Shown here: piece after piece, positions 50,512 through 59,266 of the stretch
Position numbering within the stretch: the first letter of the stretch is position 1
Layout of the letters: every line of letters begins with the position of its first letter
Origin: Comamonadaceae bacterium
GTDB taxonomy: Bacteria > Pseudomonadota > Gammaproteobacteria > Burkholderiales > Burkholderiaceae_C
NCBI GenBank assembly: GCA_947448735.1
Contig: CANFOS010000007.1
Span: 62,001-126,000, forward strand
DNA: 64,000 nt
Reading direction: 5' to 3'
Notes under the pieces: model-generated
Seen by the model: the letters and a program-made list of their open reading frames with translations, nothing else
What the model was told of the DNA's origin: nothing
Database searches by the model: none
Made by a program: the position numbers and the translations under genes

Positions 50512-51516
50512 ATGGCAAGTGAAGCCACAGTCAGGGTGCCGGAAGAGGTTGCAGAGGCACCGGCGTTAACGTTGGTGGCTCCGCCTGCCGCCGAACCTGA
50601 AGCGGTTGCCGAAGCGCTGGCACCGGTCATCGTTATCAAGAAAATAATGCCGGGTCATGGCGGCGCTCATGGCGGCGCATGGAAAATTGCCCTGGCGGAC
50701 ATGATGACGGCGATGATGGCATTTTTTTTGTTGATGTGGATTTTGGGAGCAACCCAAGAAACCCAGCGCAAAAGTGTTGCCGATTTCTTCACGCCCGTCA
50801 CATCGCACAGTCAAATTAACATGGGCGCAACCGCAGGTTCTAATGGCATTCTCGGTGGCCGTTCCATCATAGACCCTGAGGGGTTTCCTTACACGGCAAA
50901 GCAAACCGCGGCCATGGAGAGAGTCACGCCGCGCTCTGAAGGCGGACCCACTGAAAACGATCCATCACCCAATACTGAAACTCAGCGTGACAGTGATGCG
51001 CAAACCCAGGCTGAAAAAAAACAGGCCCGCGAAGAAAGTGATAACGCCAACTTTGACAAGTTGGAAAAAGAAATGAAAGAAGCAGTTGCTAAAAATCCAA
51101 ATTTGAAGCAACTGGAAAATCAGGTGCAGTTTGTTCGCGATAAAGAAGGTCTGCGCATTGAGATTATTGACAAGGCTGACTTCTCGATGTTTCCGCTAGG
51201 CACCAATAAACTTCAACCGAAAGCCCAGGCACTCCTGAGCGAAGTCGCCCAATCGCTTGCTGCCATGCCGAATAAAATCAGTGTGCGTGGTCACACCGAC
51301 AGCGTGGCCTTCGCAAGTAAGGGCGGCGGCAACAACTGGTCCCTGTCAGCTGAACGGGCAGAAGCAACCCGATCGCTGTTGGAAGACAAAGGCATTAATT
51401 CCAAACGGTTTACGCAAATTGAAGGGGTTGCGGATACCGCGCCTTACAACCCGAACGATCGCAAAGATCCCCGCAATCGCCGCATCAGCATCACCGTCAA
51501 GTTCAACGAGGGCTAA
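50512..51516 (+). CDS. motB: Flagellar motor stator protein MotB
   Basis: 334 aa. One membrane helix with the ion-binding Asp (Asp63 in LADMMTAMMAFF) and a C-terminal OmpA-like peptidoglycan-binding domain (ISVRGHTDSV, LSAERAEATRSLLEDKGI, DPRNRRISITVK). The N-terminal cytoplasmic stretch is about 55 residues and Ala/Pro/Glu-rich, longer than usual. The gene overlaps the convergent Sel1 gene by 4 bp. Confidence 0.97.
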   Translation: MASEATVRVPEEVAEAPALTLVAPPAAEPEAVAEALAPVIVIKKIMPGHGGAHGGAWKIALADMMTAMMAFFLLMWILGATQETQRKSVADFFTPVTSHSQINMGATAGSNGILGGRSIIDPEGFPYTAKQTAAMERVTPRSEGGPTENDPSPNTETQRDSDAQTQAEKKQAREESDNANFDKLEKEMKEAVAKNPNLKQLENQVQFVRDKEGLRIEIIDKADFSMFPLGTNKLQPKAQALLSEVAQSLAAMPNKISVRGHTDSVAFASKGGGNNWSLSAERAEATRSLLEDKGINSKRFTQIEGVADTAPYNPNDRKDPRNRRISITVKFNEG

Positions 51517-52001
51517 TCGAGCTCGCAGGCCTTGTAATTGCGATTGATGCAATTGATGGCCAGGGTATTGGCCTCTTGTATTTCAGCAGGGCTCAAGTCT
51601 GCTGAAATTTTGCGCAATTCTTTTTGAGCTTTCGGATGGCCCGAACTGGAGGCCAGAATAAACCACATGGCCGCGCGAACGTTGTCACGTTTGACGCCTT
51701 GGCCATTGGCATGGATGGAGCCTAATTTGAACTGGGCTTTCGGTTCAGATTGAGCTGCTGCAAGATGAAGCCAGCGCATTGCTACGGGGTAGTTTTGCGG
51801 GACTCCTTGGCCAAAGAAGTGCATCAGACCCAGAAGCGACTGGGCTTTCGCATCACCGCTGTCAGCCACGATTTGCCATTTCGCAACAGCAGTGGCGTAG
51901 TCTTTACGTTGGTATGCAACATAGCCGTCTTCCCACGGGCCCGCATGAGCCGTACCCATTCCTAAAAAAATCGCTATGACGTATGAAGAAAATTTTTTCA
52001 T
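51513..52001 (-). CDS. Exported Sel1-repeat protein
   Basis: 162 aa. A Sec signal peptide (SYVIAIFLGMGTAHAG) leads to two or three Sel1 repeats (AKAQSLLGLMHFFGQGVPQN, then PKAQFKLGSIHANGQGVKRD). Unlike the two large Sel1 proteins at 25-32 kb, this one is periplasmic. It is convergent with motB, with a 4-bp overlap of stop codons. MotX of Vibrio is also an exported Sel1 protein acting at the stator, so a motor role is possible. The position is suggestive but not proof. Confidence 0.75.
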   Translation of the reverse strand: MKKFSSYVIAIFLGMGTAHAGPWEDGYVAYQRKDYATAVAKWQIVADSGDAKAQSLLGLMHFFGQGVPQNYPVAMRWLHLAAAQSEPKAQFKLGSIHANGQGVKRDNVRAAMWFILASSSGHPKAQKELRKISADLSPAEIQEANTLAINCINRNYKACELD

Positions 52002-52105
52002 GCGAACTTTCTAGCAAACTGAAGCTGATGGACACTCGGATCAAGGCGCTGGCTTGTACCTTTGCCGAATAGTCTCCCGCGCTGTCCAGACATGACCCGT
52101 GGGGC

Positions 52106-52136
52106 CGGTTTGGCGATCAAGGCAATCGCCAAACCG
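52106..52136 (-). other. Strong hairpin downstream of rhlE
   Basis: A perfect 12-bp inverted repeat (CGGTTTGGCGAT / ATCGCCAAACCG) with a 7-nt loop lies about 90 bp past the rhlE stop. There is no T-run on either side, so it may be a Rho-assisted terminator, an mRNA end-stabiliser or a REP-like unit. Confidence 0.5.
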
Positions 52137-52224
52137 TACTATCAATCGGCACGCCAAGGCGGTTTTGAGTGTACACAGCAAAAAGAAGCCCGAAGCGTTT
52201 TGGGGAAAGTACTTTGCGACCTGG

Positions 52225-54021
52225 TCAGCGTTGAAATCCGCCGCCCGAATTACCCCTGCCACCGCCCCAGTTGCTGGACCCTCCGCTGCGATTGCCAGCG
52301 CCGCCACCACGATTGCCGCCTCGGCCGCCACCACCACCGCCGCGCGTGGGCAGGCCGGATGAGGGGAATCCCGCTGACACATGGCTGGTCGGTTGACGTT
52401 CGTCAAAGTCGTTGCGCTGGTCGCCCATGTCAACACGGGGTCCGCGCGGGTCTTGGCGCTGCACTTCATCACGCGGCTGACGTGGTTGGTCGTCTCTCGG
52501 CGGGCGCGGGGCTTGTGACCTGCGCTGATCGCCCCGTGGTGGGCCACCGCTGTTGCTGTAACCAGAGTTTTGTCTTGGCTGGCCAGGGTTGGGTGTGCGT
52601 GGGCCACGGCCGTAGTTGCCGCTGCCCTCGGAACGGTTATCACTTGCGCCTTCAGCAGGCGCACGACCCCTGCCACCGCCAGAATTGCCGCCCCGTCCGC
52701 CACCACCACCCGGGTTGCCTCGCGCGGGCTGGCCGGCGCGGGTTTCACGGATGCGCGTCATCATCTCGCTGCGTGCTGCCTTGGCCGCGGCCTGCATCAC
52801 GTCGCGGCTTGGCGGTTTGCCCAGACCGCCCCAGATGGTCTGGCGGCCCATGGCCAGTGGTTCGGCGCGCTCGTCCGGGTCCGCTTCAAAGCCTGGCACT
52901 TTGACGACTTCAATGTTCTGCTTTGTAAAGCGCTCAATATCCTGCATGAAGCCTTCTTCATCCAGGCACACCAAACTCACAGCTTCACCACTGTTGCCGG
53001 CGCGGCCCGTGCGGCCAATCCGGTGGACGTAGTCTTCGCTCACGTTCGGAATCTCGTAGTTCACCACGTGCGGCAGCTCGTCAATGTCAATGCCCCGGGC
53101 TGCAATATCTGTAGCAACCAGCGCACGTATCGTGCCGTCTTTGAAGCCTTGCAGCGCCTGGGTGCGAGCGGTTTGGCTCTTGTTGCCGTGCAGAGCCAGG
53201 GCTTCAATGCCGTTTTTGGTCAGGTGCTCGGCCACGTTATTGGCGCCAAACTTGGTGCGGGTGAAGACCAGCACCTGGCTCCATTTGTGCTCGTTGATGA
53301 TGTGTGTCAGCAGCGCTTTTTTCTTCGCGCGGCCCACCGGGTGAATGGTTTGCGTGATGCGCTGGACCGTGGTGTTGCGCGGCGTGACCTGGATGTGCAG
53401 CGGGTCGCGCAGCAGGCCGTTGGCCAGGTCGCGAATTTCATCGCTGAAGGTGGCTGAAAACAGCAGCACCTGCTTTTGCTTGGGCACCAGGGCCAGCACT
53501 TTTTTGATGTCATGGATAAAGCCCATATCCAGCATGCGGTCGGCTTCGTCCAGCACCAGCATCTGCACCTGTCCCAGGTCCAGCGTTCCCTGACCCGCAT
53601 GGTCCAGCAGGCGGCCGGGGGTGGCGACCAGAATGTCAACACCGCGGCGCAGCTTTTCAATTTGCGCGCCCATGCCAACGCCGCCAAACATCACCATCGA
53701 TGTCAGCTCCAGGTATTTGCCGTACAGGCGTACGCTTTCCTCAACCTGCGCGGCCAGCTCGCGGGTCGGTGTCATGATCAGGCAGCGCACGGCATTGACG
53801 CCACGGCGATTCGTCAGTCTAGGCTCGGTGCTCAGGCGTTGCAGCATGGGCAGCACAAAGGCCGCAGTTTTGCCCGTGCCGGTTTGTGCGCCGCCCAGCA
53901 AGTCACCACCGGCCAAAACGGCGGGGATGGCTTGTGCCTGGATGGGGGTGGGGGTGTCGTAGCCTTGCTCAAGCACGGCTTTCAGGATGGCCGGGGCCAA
54001 ATTCAATTCTTCAAAGGTCAT
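52225..54021 (-). CDS. rhlE: DEAD-box RNA helicase, RhlE-like
   Basis: 598 aa from the ATG at 54021 ([20 protein letters not shown]); a frame 19 residues longer also exists. It has the Q-motif region, [30 protein letters not shown], and the C-terminal [11 protein letters not shown] long Gly/Arg/Ser-rich tail (residues about 430-598) is an RNA-binding RGG-type extension. Such helicases aid ribosome assembly and mRNA decay, often in the cold. The symbol is by overall resemblance. Confidence 0.92.
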   Translation of the reverse strand: MTFEELNLAPAILKAVLEQGYDTPTPIQAQAIPAVLAGGDLLGGAQTGTGKTAAFVLPMLQRLSTEPRLTNRRGVNAVRCLIMTPTRELAAQVEESVRLYGKYLELTSMVMFGGVGMGAQIEKLRRGVDILVATPGRLLDHAGQGTLDLGQVQMLVLDEADRMLDMGFIHDIKKVLALVPKQKQVLLFSATFSDEIRDLANGLLRDPLHIQVTPRNTTVQRITQTIHPVGRAKKKALLTHIINEHKWSQVLVFTRTKFGANNVAEHLTKNGIEALALHGNKSQTARTQALQGFKDGTIRALVATDIAARGIDIDELPHVVNYEIPNVSEDYVHRIGRTGRAGNSGEAVSLVCLDEEGFMQDIERFTKQNIEVVKVPGFEADPDERAEPLAMGRQTIWGGLGKPPSRDVMQAAAKAARSEMMTRIRETRAGQPARGNPGGGGGRGGNSGGGRGRAPAEGASDNRSEGSGNYGRGPRTPNPGQPRQNSGYSNSGGPPRGDQRRSQAPRPPRDDQPRQPRDEVQRQDPRGPRVDMGDQRNDFDERQPTSHVSAGFPSSGLPTRGGGGGGRGGNRGGGAGNRSGGSSNWGGGRGNSGGGFQR

Positions 54022-54300
54022 GGTATTGCGCGTCAAAGCGCTTTGATCGGCCTGTTGGGCACTCTGTTTCGAGAGCAACCCGCCAGTGATAGGCAGATGG
54101 GGTCAAAAAATCGGGCCAGAAAACTTGTGCGGGATGTCTGGAATAACAAACCCGGAAAGTGCCCAAATGTTGCGAGTAACTGGAGCCTGCAACCACAAGA
54201 TTGTCTCACGGAACGATAATAGAAGGTTGTGAGTAAAAACAGGCGATCAAACACCCGCCGCTCAAGCTCCGCTTTTTTACACTTCTAAAGACGATTACAA

Positions 54301-55962
54301 ATGGCTCAGTACGTATTTACCATGAACAAGGTCGGCAAAATTGTGCCGCCCAAGCGCCACATTTTGAAAGACGTATCCCTCAGCTTCTTCCCCGGCGCCA
54401 AGATCGGCATGCTGGGCTTGAACGGCTCTGGCAAGTCAACGCTGCTCAAAATCATGGCGGGTATTGACAAGGAAATCGAAGGCGAAGCCACCCCGATGCC
54501 GGGTCTGAACATCGGCTACCTGCCGCAGGAACCCAGGCTGAACGACGAGCACACCGTGCGTGAAAGCGTCGAAGACGGCATGGGTGCGGTGTTTGCCGCC
54601 AAGGGTTTGCTGGAAGCGGTGTACACGGCTTATGGCGAACCCGACGCCGACTTTGATGCGCTGGCCGCCGAGCAAGCCCGGCTTGAAGCCATCATTGCCA
54701 CCGCAGGCACCGATTCTGAACACCAGCTGGAAATTGCTGCCGACGCTTTGCGTCTGCCGCCATGGGATGCCAAAATCGGCCTGCTGTCGGGTGGTGAAAA
54801 GCGCCGCGTGGCACTTTGCCGCCTGCTGCTGAGCAAGCCTGACATGTTGCTGCTGGACGAACCCACCAACCACTTGGACGCCGAATCAGTCGATTGGCTG
54901 GAGCAGTTTTTACAGCGCTTTAGCGGCACCGTGGTGGCCATTACCCACGACCGCTACTTTCTGGACAATGCAGCCGAGTGGATTCTGGAACTTGACCGTG
55001 GCCACGGCATCCCGTGGAAGGGCAATTACAGCAGCTGGCTCGACCAAAAGGGCGAACGCCTGGCGCAAGAGCAAAAAGGCGAAGAAGCCCGCGCCAAGGC
55101 CCTGAAAAAAGAGCTGGAATGGTCGCGTCAAAACCCGAAAGCGCGCCAGGCCAAGAGCAAGTCTCGCTTGGCGCGGTTTGAGGAACTCAGCGATTTTGAA
55201 TACCAAAAACGGGTTGAAACCAACGAGATTTTCATTCCGGTGGCCGAGCGTCTGGGTGCCCAGGTCATTGAATTTAAAAACGTCACCAAATCATTCGGCG
55301 ACCGGGTGCTGATTGATGATTTGAGTTTCACCGTGCCAGCCGGCGCGATTGTCGGCATCATCGGACCGAACGGTGCCGGCAAGTCAACGCTCTTCAAGTT
55401 GATCGCCGGCAAAGAGTTGCCAGACAGCGGCGAAGTCATCAAGGGCTCGACCGTGCGCATGGCCTTCGTTGACCAGAACCGTGACGATTTGGCGAATGAA
55501 AAGACGGTGTGGGAAGACATCTCGGGCGGTTTGGATATTTTGAACGTCGGCAAGTTTCAGATGCCTAGCCGTGCCTACGCAGGCCGCTTCAACTTCAACG
55601 GAGGTGACCAGCAAAAGCGCGTCGGTACGCTGTCGGGTGGTGAGCGTGGGCGCTTGCACCTGGCCAAAACACTGATTGCTGGCGGCAATGTGCTGATGCT
55701 TGACGAGCCATCAAACGACCTGGACGTTGAAACCCTGCGCGCGCTTGAAGATGCGCTGCTGGAGTTTGCAGGCTCGGTGATGGTCATCAGTCACGACCGG
55801 TGGTTTCTTGACCGCATTGCCACGCATATTTTGGCGGCAGAAGGCGATAGCCAGTGGACGTTCTTTGATGGCAACTATCAGGAATATGAAGCGGACAAGA
55901 AGAAGCGACTCGGTGAAGAGGGCGCAAAACCAAAGCGCATGCGCTACAAGGCCTTGAAATAG
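54301..55962 (+). CDS. ettA: Energy-dependent translational throttle ATPase EttA
   Basis: 553 aa, standard. ABC-F protein with two ATPase domains: GLNGSGKST with LSGGEKRRVALCRLLL in the first and GPNGAGKST with LSGGERGRLHLAKTLI in the second. The linker holds the P-site tRNA-interaction motif and the RQNPKARQAKSKSRLARFEE block typical of EttA. It gates the first peptide bond in response to the ADP/ATP ratio. Single gene, followed by a REP-like element. Confidence 0.97.
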   Translation: MAQYVFTMNKVGKIVPPKRHILKDVSLSFFPGAKIGMLGLNGSGKSTLLKIMAGIDKEIEGEATPMPGLNIGYLPQEPRLNDEHTVRESVEDGMGAVFAAKGLLEAVYTAYGEPDADFDALAAEQARLEAIIATAGTDSEHQLEIAADALRLPPWDAKIGLLSGGEKRRVALCRLLLSKPDMLLLDEPTNHLDAESVDWLEQFLQRFSGTVVAITHDRYFLDNAAEWILELDRGHGIPWKGNYSSWLDQKGERLAQEQKGEEARAKALKKELEWSRQNPKARQAKSKSRLARFEELSDFEYQKRVETNEIFIPVAERLGAQVIEFKNVTKSFGDRVLIDDLSFTVPAGAIVGIIGPNGAGKSTLFKLIAGKELPDSGEVIKGSTVRMAFVDQNRDDLANEKTVWEDISGGLDILNVGKFQMPSRAYAGRFNFNGGDQQKRVGTLSGGERGRLHLAKTLIAGGNVLMLDEPSNDLDVETLRALEDALLEFAGSVMVISHDRWFLDRIATHILAAEGDSQWTFFDGNYQEYEADKKKRLGEEGAKPKRMRYKALK

Positions 55963-55979
55963 TGCCTCCACGCTGGTTT

Positions 55980-56068
55980 TTGGGGTCAGAGTCCAAATTC
56001 GCCAAACCGGTGGTTTGCCCGCAGGGCGCGGTGCGTGGCACCACAGCGAAATTGGCGTCTGACCCCAA
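55980..56068. repeat. REP-like palindromic element
   Basis: 89 bp. Outer 23-bp arms (TTGGGGTCAGAGTCCAAATT and the inverse at 56046-56068) match at about 20 positions. Inside lie two perfect small hairpins: CAAACC-GGT-GGTTTG and GGTGC-GTG-GCACC. The GGGGTCAGA / TCTGACCCC ends are of a kind I know from intergenic REP elements moved by IS200-like RAYT transposases in betaproteobacteria. No transposase gene is adjacent. Confidence 0.75.
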
Positions 56069-56160
56069 TAACCAAATAACCAGATGCCTCCCGAGGAGGC
56101 CGCTGCGCCTACGGACTGGCAAAGCCAGATCCGTGGCCCCTGTTTGAATGGTGAGTTCAC

Positions 56161-56697
56161 ATGATTGAAGAACAGGTTCTTTTAAAAACGAGGCACTGGT
56201 TAGAGGCCGCCGTGATTGGCCTGAACCTTTGCCCATTTGCCAAGGCCGTCTACGTCAAAAATCAGGTGCGCCTCGTCGTCAGCAAGGCACGTCATGCCGA
56301 TGACTTGCTGGAAGAGCTGGACCGTGAGCTTGACTTGCTGGTGGCCACGCCCGCCAGCGAGATCGACACCACGCTGCTGATTCACCCCACGCTGTTCGAA
56401 GACTTTTTGGACTTCAATGACTTTCTGGAAGTAGCCGAAGGCGTGGTCGATGAACACGGGCTGGAAGGTGTGATCCAGCTGGCCAGCTTTCACCCGCAGT
56501 TCCAGTTTGATGGTACCGAGCTTGATGACATCAGCAACTACACCAACCGTGCGCCGTTTGCCATCATGCATTTGCTGCGGGAGGGCAGTGTTGAACGTGC
56601 AGTTGAGGCCTTTCCTCAAGCCGATGCGATTTTTGAAGCCAACATCGCGACGCTGGAAAAGCTCGGTCATGCGGGCTGGAAATCGTTAGGGCTTTAA
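56161..56697 (+). CDS. DUF1415-family protein
   Basis: 178 aa. Conserved start WLEAAVIGLNLCPFAKAV and the segment LEGVIQLASFHPQFQFDGTE with NYTNRAPFAIMHLLREGSVE are the family signature. The GLNLCPFA Cys and the FHP motif are invariant features of this family. Function unknown; the family is small and soluble, without a signal peptide. It ends 4 bp inside the convergent LysR gene. Confidence 0.88.
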   Translation: MIEEQVLLKTRHWLEAAVIGLNLCPFAKAVYVKNQVRLVVSKARHADDLLEELDRELDLLVATPASEIDTTLLIHPTLFEDFLDFNDFLEVAEGVVDEHGLEGVIQLASFHPQFQFDGTELDDISNYTNRAPFAIMHLLREGSVERAVEAFPQADAIFEANIATLEKLGHAGWKSLGL

Positions 56698-57596
56698 GTC
56701 GAGCCCAGCACCTCGGCTTCTGACCGCCTCAACAGTGTTTTCAGCAGCGGCGGCTCAAAGTGCCGCTGTACGGTGATGGCATAAAAATTTTCATGCAGTT
56801 GCGGCACCACACAATACTCTTGCAGCTTGCCGCTGCGCAGTTCGTCTTGCACCACCACGGTCGGCAGCAGCGCCACGTTGCCAGAGTCGCGCGCCAGCAG
56901 CCGCAGCATCGCCATGTCGTCCACCTCGGCCCGCACCTGGTAGTGCAGACCGAGTTGCTCACACAGGACATCAAAGCCAGCACGAATGTCGCTGTCCCGG
57001 CCCGGTAGCAACAGCGGCTGCTCAGCCAGTTCTTGCGGGAAGCGAAACGCTTTGCCCTTGGCGCGTGGCTTGCCCACCAGACTGACCGGCTGACGCGCAA
57101 TACGCCTGCATCGCCAGGGGTGATGGCTGTCCGCATTGACCTTGCGGTTGCTCAGCACCAAGTCCAGGTTGTGCACCGCCAGACGGGTGAGCAACTCGTC
57201 CAGCCCGCCTGACTGCAGCACCAGTTCAACATCATCGCGTTTGAGCAGCGGCTTGACAAAGTTTTCCTGAAAATTTCTGGACAGTGTGGCCACACCACCA
57301 ATGCGAAGCACCTGTCGCGCGAGTCGCTGTCCGTCACGCAGCAGGGCGGTCAGTTCGTTCCCCGTTTCAAAAATGGTGTCGGCATAGGTCAGCGCCACGC
57401 GCCCGGCTTCGGTCAGCTGCAGCACCCGGCCTTGACGCGCAAAAAGTGGCTGGCCCAACTGGTCTTCAAGCTGCTTGATTTGCGTGGACAGCGCTGACTG
57501 CGACACATGCAGTTGTAGTGCCGCGCGTGTCAGGTTGCCCTCTTTGGCGACGGCCCAAAAGTAATGCAGGTGGTGATAGTTAAGGCGCGCCATCAA
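56694..57596 (-). CDS. LysR-family regulator, NhaR-like, probable regulator of dabBA
   Basis: 300 aa. N-terminal winged helix-turn-helix (LNYHHLHYFWAVAKEGNLTR, then SQSALSTQIKQLEDQLGQPL) is close to the NhaR type. The C-terminal effector domain follows (LSRNFQENFVKPLLKRDDVE). It is divergent from dabB, and the shared 104-bp gap holds a nested palindrome. NhaR itself responds to sodium; here the likely target is the inorganic-carbon transporter. The 4-bp convergent overlap with the DUF1415 gene is normal. Confidence 0.85.
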   Translation of the reverse strand: MMARLNYHHLHYFWAVAKEGNLTRAALQLHVSQSALSTQIKQLEDQLGQPLFARQGRVLQLTEAGRVALTYADTIFETGNELTALLRDGQRLARQVLRIGGVATLSRNFQENFVKPLLKRDDVELVLQSGGLDELLTRLAVHNLDLVLSNRKVNADSHHPWRCRRIARQPVSLVGKPRAKGKAFRFPQELAEQPLLLPGRDSDIRAGFDVLCEQLGLHYQVRAEVDDMAMLRLLARDSGNVALLPTVVVQDELRSGKLQEYCVVPQLHENFYAITVQRHFEPPLLKTLLRRSEAEVLGST

Positions 57597-57606
57597 AATA
57601 AATCAT

Positions 57607-57648
57607 CTGTATATAAGAACGTTAAGCTGCTTAATATGTATTTTACAG
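57607..57648. promoter_or_regulatory. Nested palindrome between the LysR gene and dabB (candidate operator)
   Basis: A perfect 13-bp palindrome TTAAGC-T-GCTTAA (57622-57634) is flanked almost symmetrically by CTGTA (57607-57611) and TACAG (57644-57648). The AT-rich gap is only 104 bp and divergent, which is the usual layout for LysR-type control. Confidence 0.5.
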
Positions 57649-57700
57649 AATTAATTTGACCGTGCATAGTCACGCCAGTTGATGGATAAAGGAACGTATC

Positions 57701-59266
57701 TTGTTTGTCTCACCTGATGATTGGCAGCCGCTGCGGGCCAGCTTGCTCCTGGCGGTACCGCTGCTGTATTTGTTGTCTGCCGCATTGGCCAACTGGCGGG
57801 TGGCACGCCATTGCACAGCCGTGGCTTTGAGCCTGGCGGTCGCGTCCTTGGCCCTGCTGGCCTTTGGCGGGCCCTTGGTCATCTACACCGTGCGCGCGGA
57901 TGCCGCGGGCTGCATGGTGCTGTTGCTGGTCAGTTTTGTGGGCTGGGTCATCACCCGGTATTCACAGACTTACATGGCTGGTGATGCCGGCCAGTACCGC
58001 TATGTACGCTGGCTGATGGCCACGCTGGCCTGTGTTGGTATGGTGGTGGTGACCAACAACTTGCTGGTGCTGGCGTTGTGCTGGCTGGCTACCTCCCTTT
58101 GTTTGCACAAGTTGCTGACGTTTTTTTCTGGCCGGCCCGCAGCCTTGATCGCCGCGCATAAAAAGTTTCTGGCCAGTCGGCTGGGCGACATCTGTCTGTT
58201 TGCCGGTGTGGCGTTGACGGGTACCTGCCTGGGCAGCCTGGAAATTGATCAAATCAATGCCAAGGCGCAAGCACTGATGCATTACCCCACTGCGCTCAAA
58301 GTGGCCGTATTTTGCTTTGTCATCAGCGCGTTGCTCAAGTGCGCACAGTTGCCTGTGCATGGCTGGCTGATTCAGGTGATGGAAGCACCAACGCCCGTTT
58401 CTGCATTGCTGCATGCGGGCATTGTGAATTTGGGCGGCTTCCTGATGATTCGCCTGAGCCCACTGGTGGCCGAGGTGAGCGGCGCTCAAACCTTGTTGGT
58501 GGTGGTGGGCAGTCTGACGGCGGCACTCGCCGCGCTGGTGATGATGACCCGTATCAGTGCGAAGGTGATGCTGGCCTGGTCAACCTGCGCGCAGATGGGC
58601 TTTATGTTGATGCAATGCGGATTGCAGGCCTATGACTTGGCGTTGCTGCACCTGATGGCTCATTCGCTGTACAAGGCGCATGCATTTTTGGGAGCCGGTG
58701 GTGCCGTTGAACAGGCCCGGCTCAAGGTGATGTCGGCGCCGCCCGCGTCTGTCCGCCTGAGCCTGTTGCTGGCCGCTGCTGGTGGTGGTCTGGTCATGGT
58801 GCTGGCCGCAGGCATGCTGTGGGGGGTCGCTTTTGACAAGCCATCTGCACTGTGGGTGCTGGCGGCCATCGTTAGCCTAGCCACCACACCGCTGATGTTG
58901 CCGCTGTTTGCAGCACAGGGTTTTCGCATGACGGGACTCTGGCCACTGGGCATGCTGCTGGGCGCATTGGCTGTGCCCTTGACCTATTTTGGCTTGCACC
59001 AGGTGTTTGGCTTCCTGGTTGACCTGCCCCAAGGCATCGGCCCCACCTGGTTTGATCTGGTCTGGGTCATGCTGTGTTTTGTGCTGCTGTTTGCCCTGCA
59101 ATGCCTGATTTATGCCAGGCCGCGCGGCCGAGTCGCCAGTGCCTTGTACCCCTGGTTTTATGCCGGGCTGTACCTGGACGAGTGGTTCACCCGCGCGACG
59201 TTTCGCATCTGGCCGGCCAGAATGTCCGCTGCCGTCATCAAACCACAAGCAGGTGTTTCAAAATGA
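57701..59266 (+). CDS. dabB: Inorganic-carbon transporter subunit DabB (NuoL-like proton-translocating membrane protein)
   Basis: 521 aa, about 12-14 membrane helices. The central antiporter-like domain (CAQLPVHGWLIQVMEAPTPV, then SALLHAGIVNLGGFL) matches NuoL/MrpA, with the MEAPTPVSALLHAG signature. Start is TTG at 57701, well supported by AAAGGA 7 nt before it. The DabAB complex uses the proton gradient to draw in CO2 and hydrate it to bicarbonate. The stop overlaps dabA by 4 bp (ATGA). Confidence 0.9.
   Translation: MFVSPDDWQPLRASLLLAVPLLYLLSAALANWRVARHCTAVALSLAVASLALLAFGGPLVIYTVRADAAGCMVLLLVSFVGWVITRYSQTYMAGDAGQYRYVRWLMATLACVGMVVVTNNLLVLALCWLATSLCLHKLLTFFSGRPAALIAAHKKFLASRLGDICLFAGVALTGTCLGSLEIDQINAKAQALMHYPTALKVAVFCFVISALLKCAQLPVHGWLIQVMEAPTPVSALLHAGIVNLGGFLMIRLSPLVAEVSGAQTLLVVVGSLTAALAALVMMTRISAKVMLAWSTCAQMGFMLMQCGLQAYDLALLHLMAHSLYKAHAFLGAGGAVEQARLKVMSAPPASVRLSLLLAAAGGGLVMVLAAGMLWGVAFDKPSALWVLAAIVSLATTPLMLPLFAAQGFRMTGLWPLGMLLGALAVPLTYFGLHQVFGFLVDLPQGIGPTWFDLVWVMLCFVLLFALQCLIYARPRGRVASALYPWFYAGLYLDEWFTRATFRIWPARMSAAVIKPQAGVSK

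Noticed and set aside
52030..52075. Sigma-28-like boxes near the start of the exported Sel1 gene
   Set aside because: A CCGA core is present on each strand but no TCAAG box lies at 11-nt spacing.
59074..59262. Longer start for dabA
   Set aside because: The extra 63 codons overlap the conserved dabB end. The ATG at 59263 in an ATGA overlap gives the conserved DabA N-terminus.
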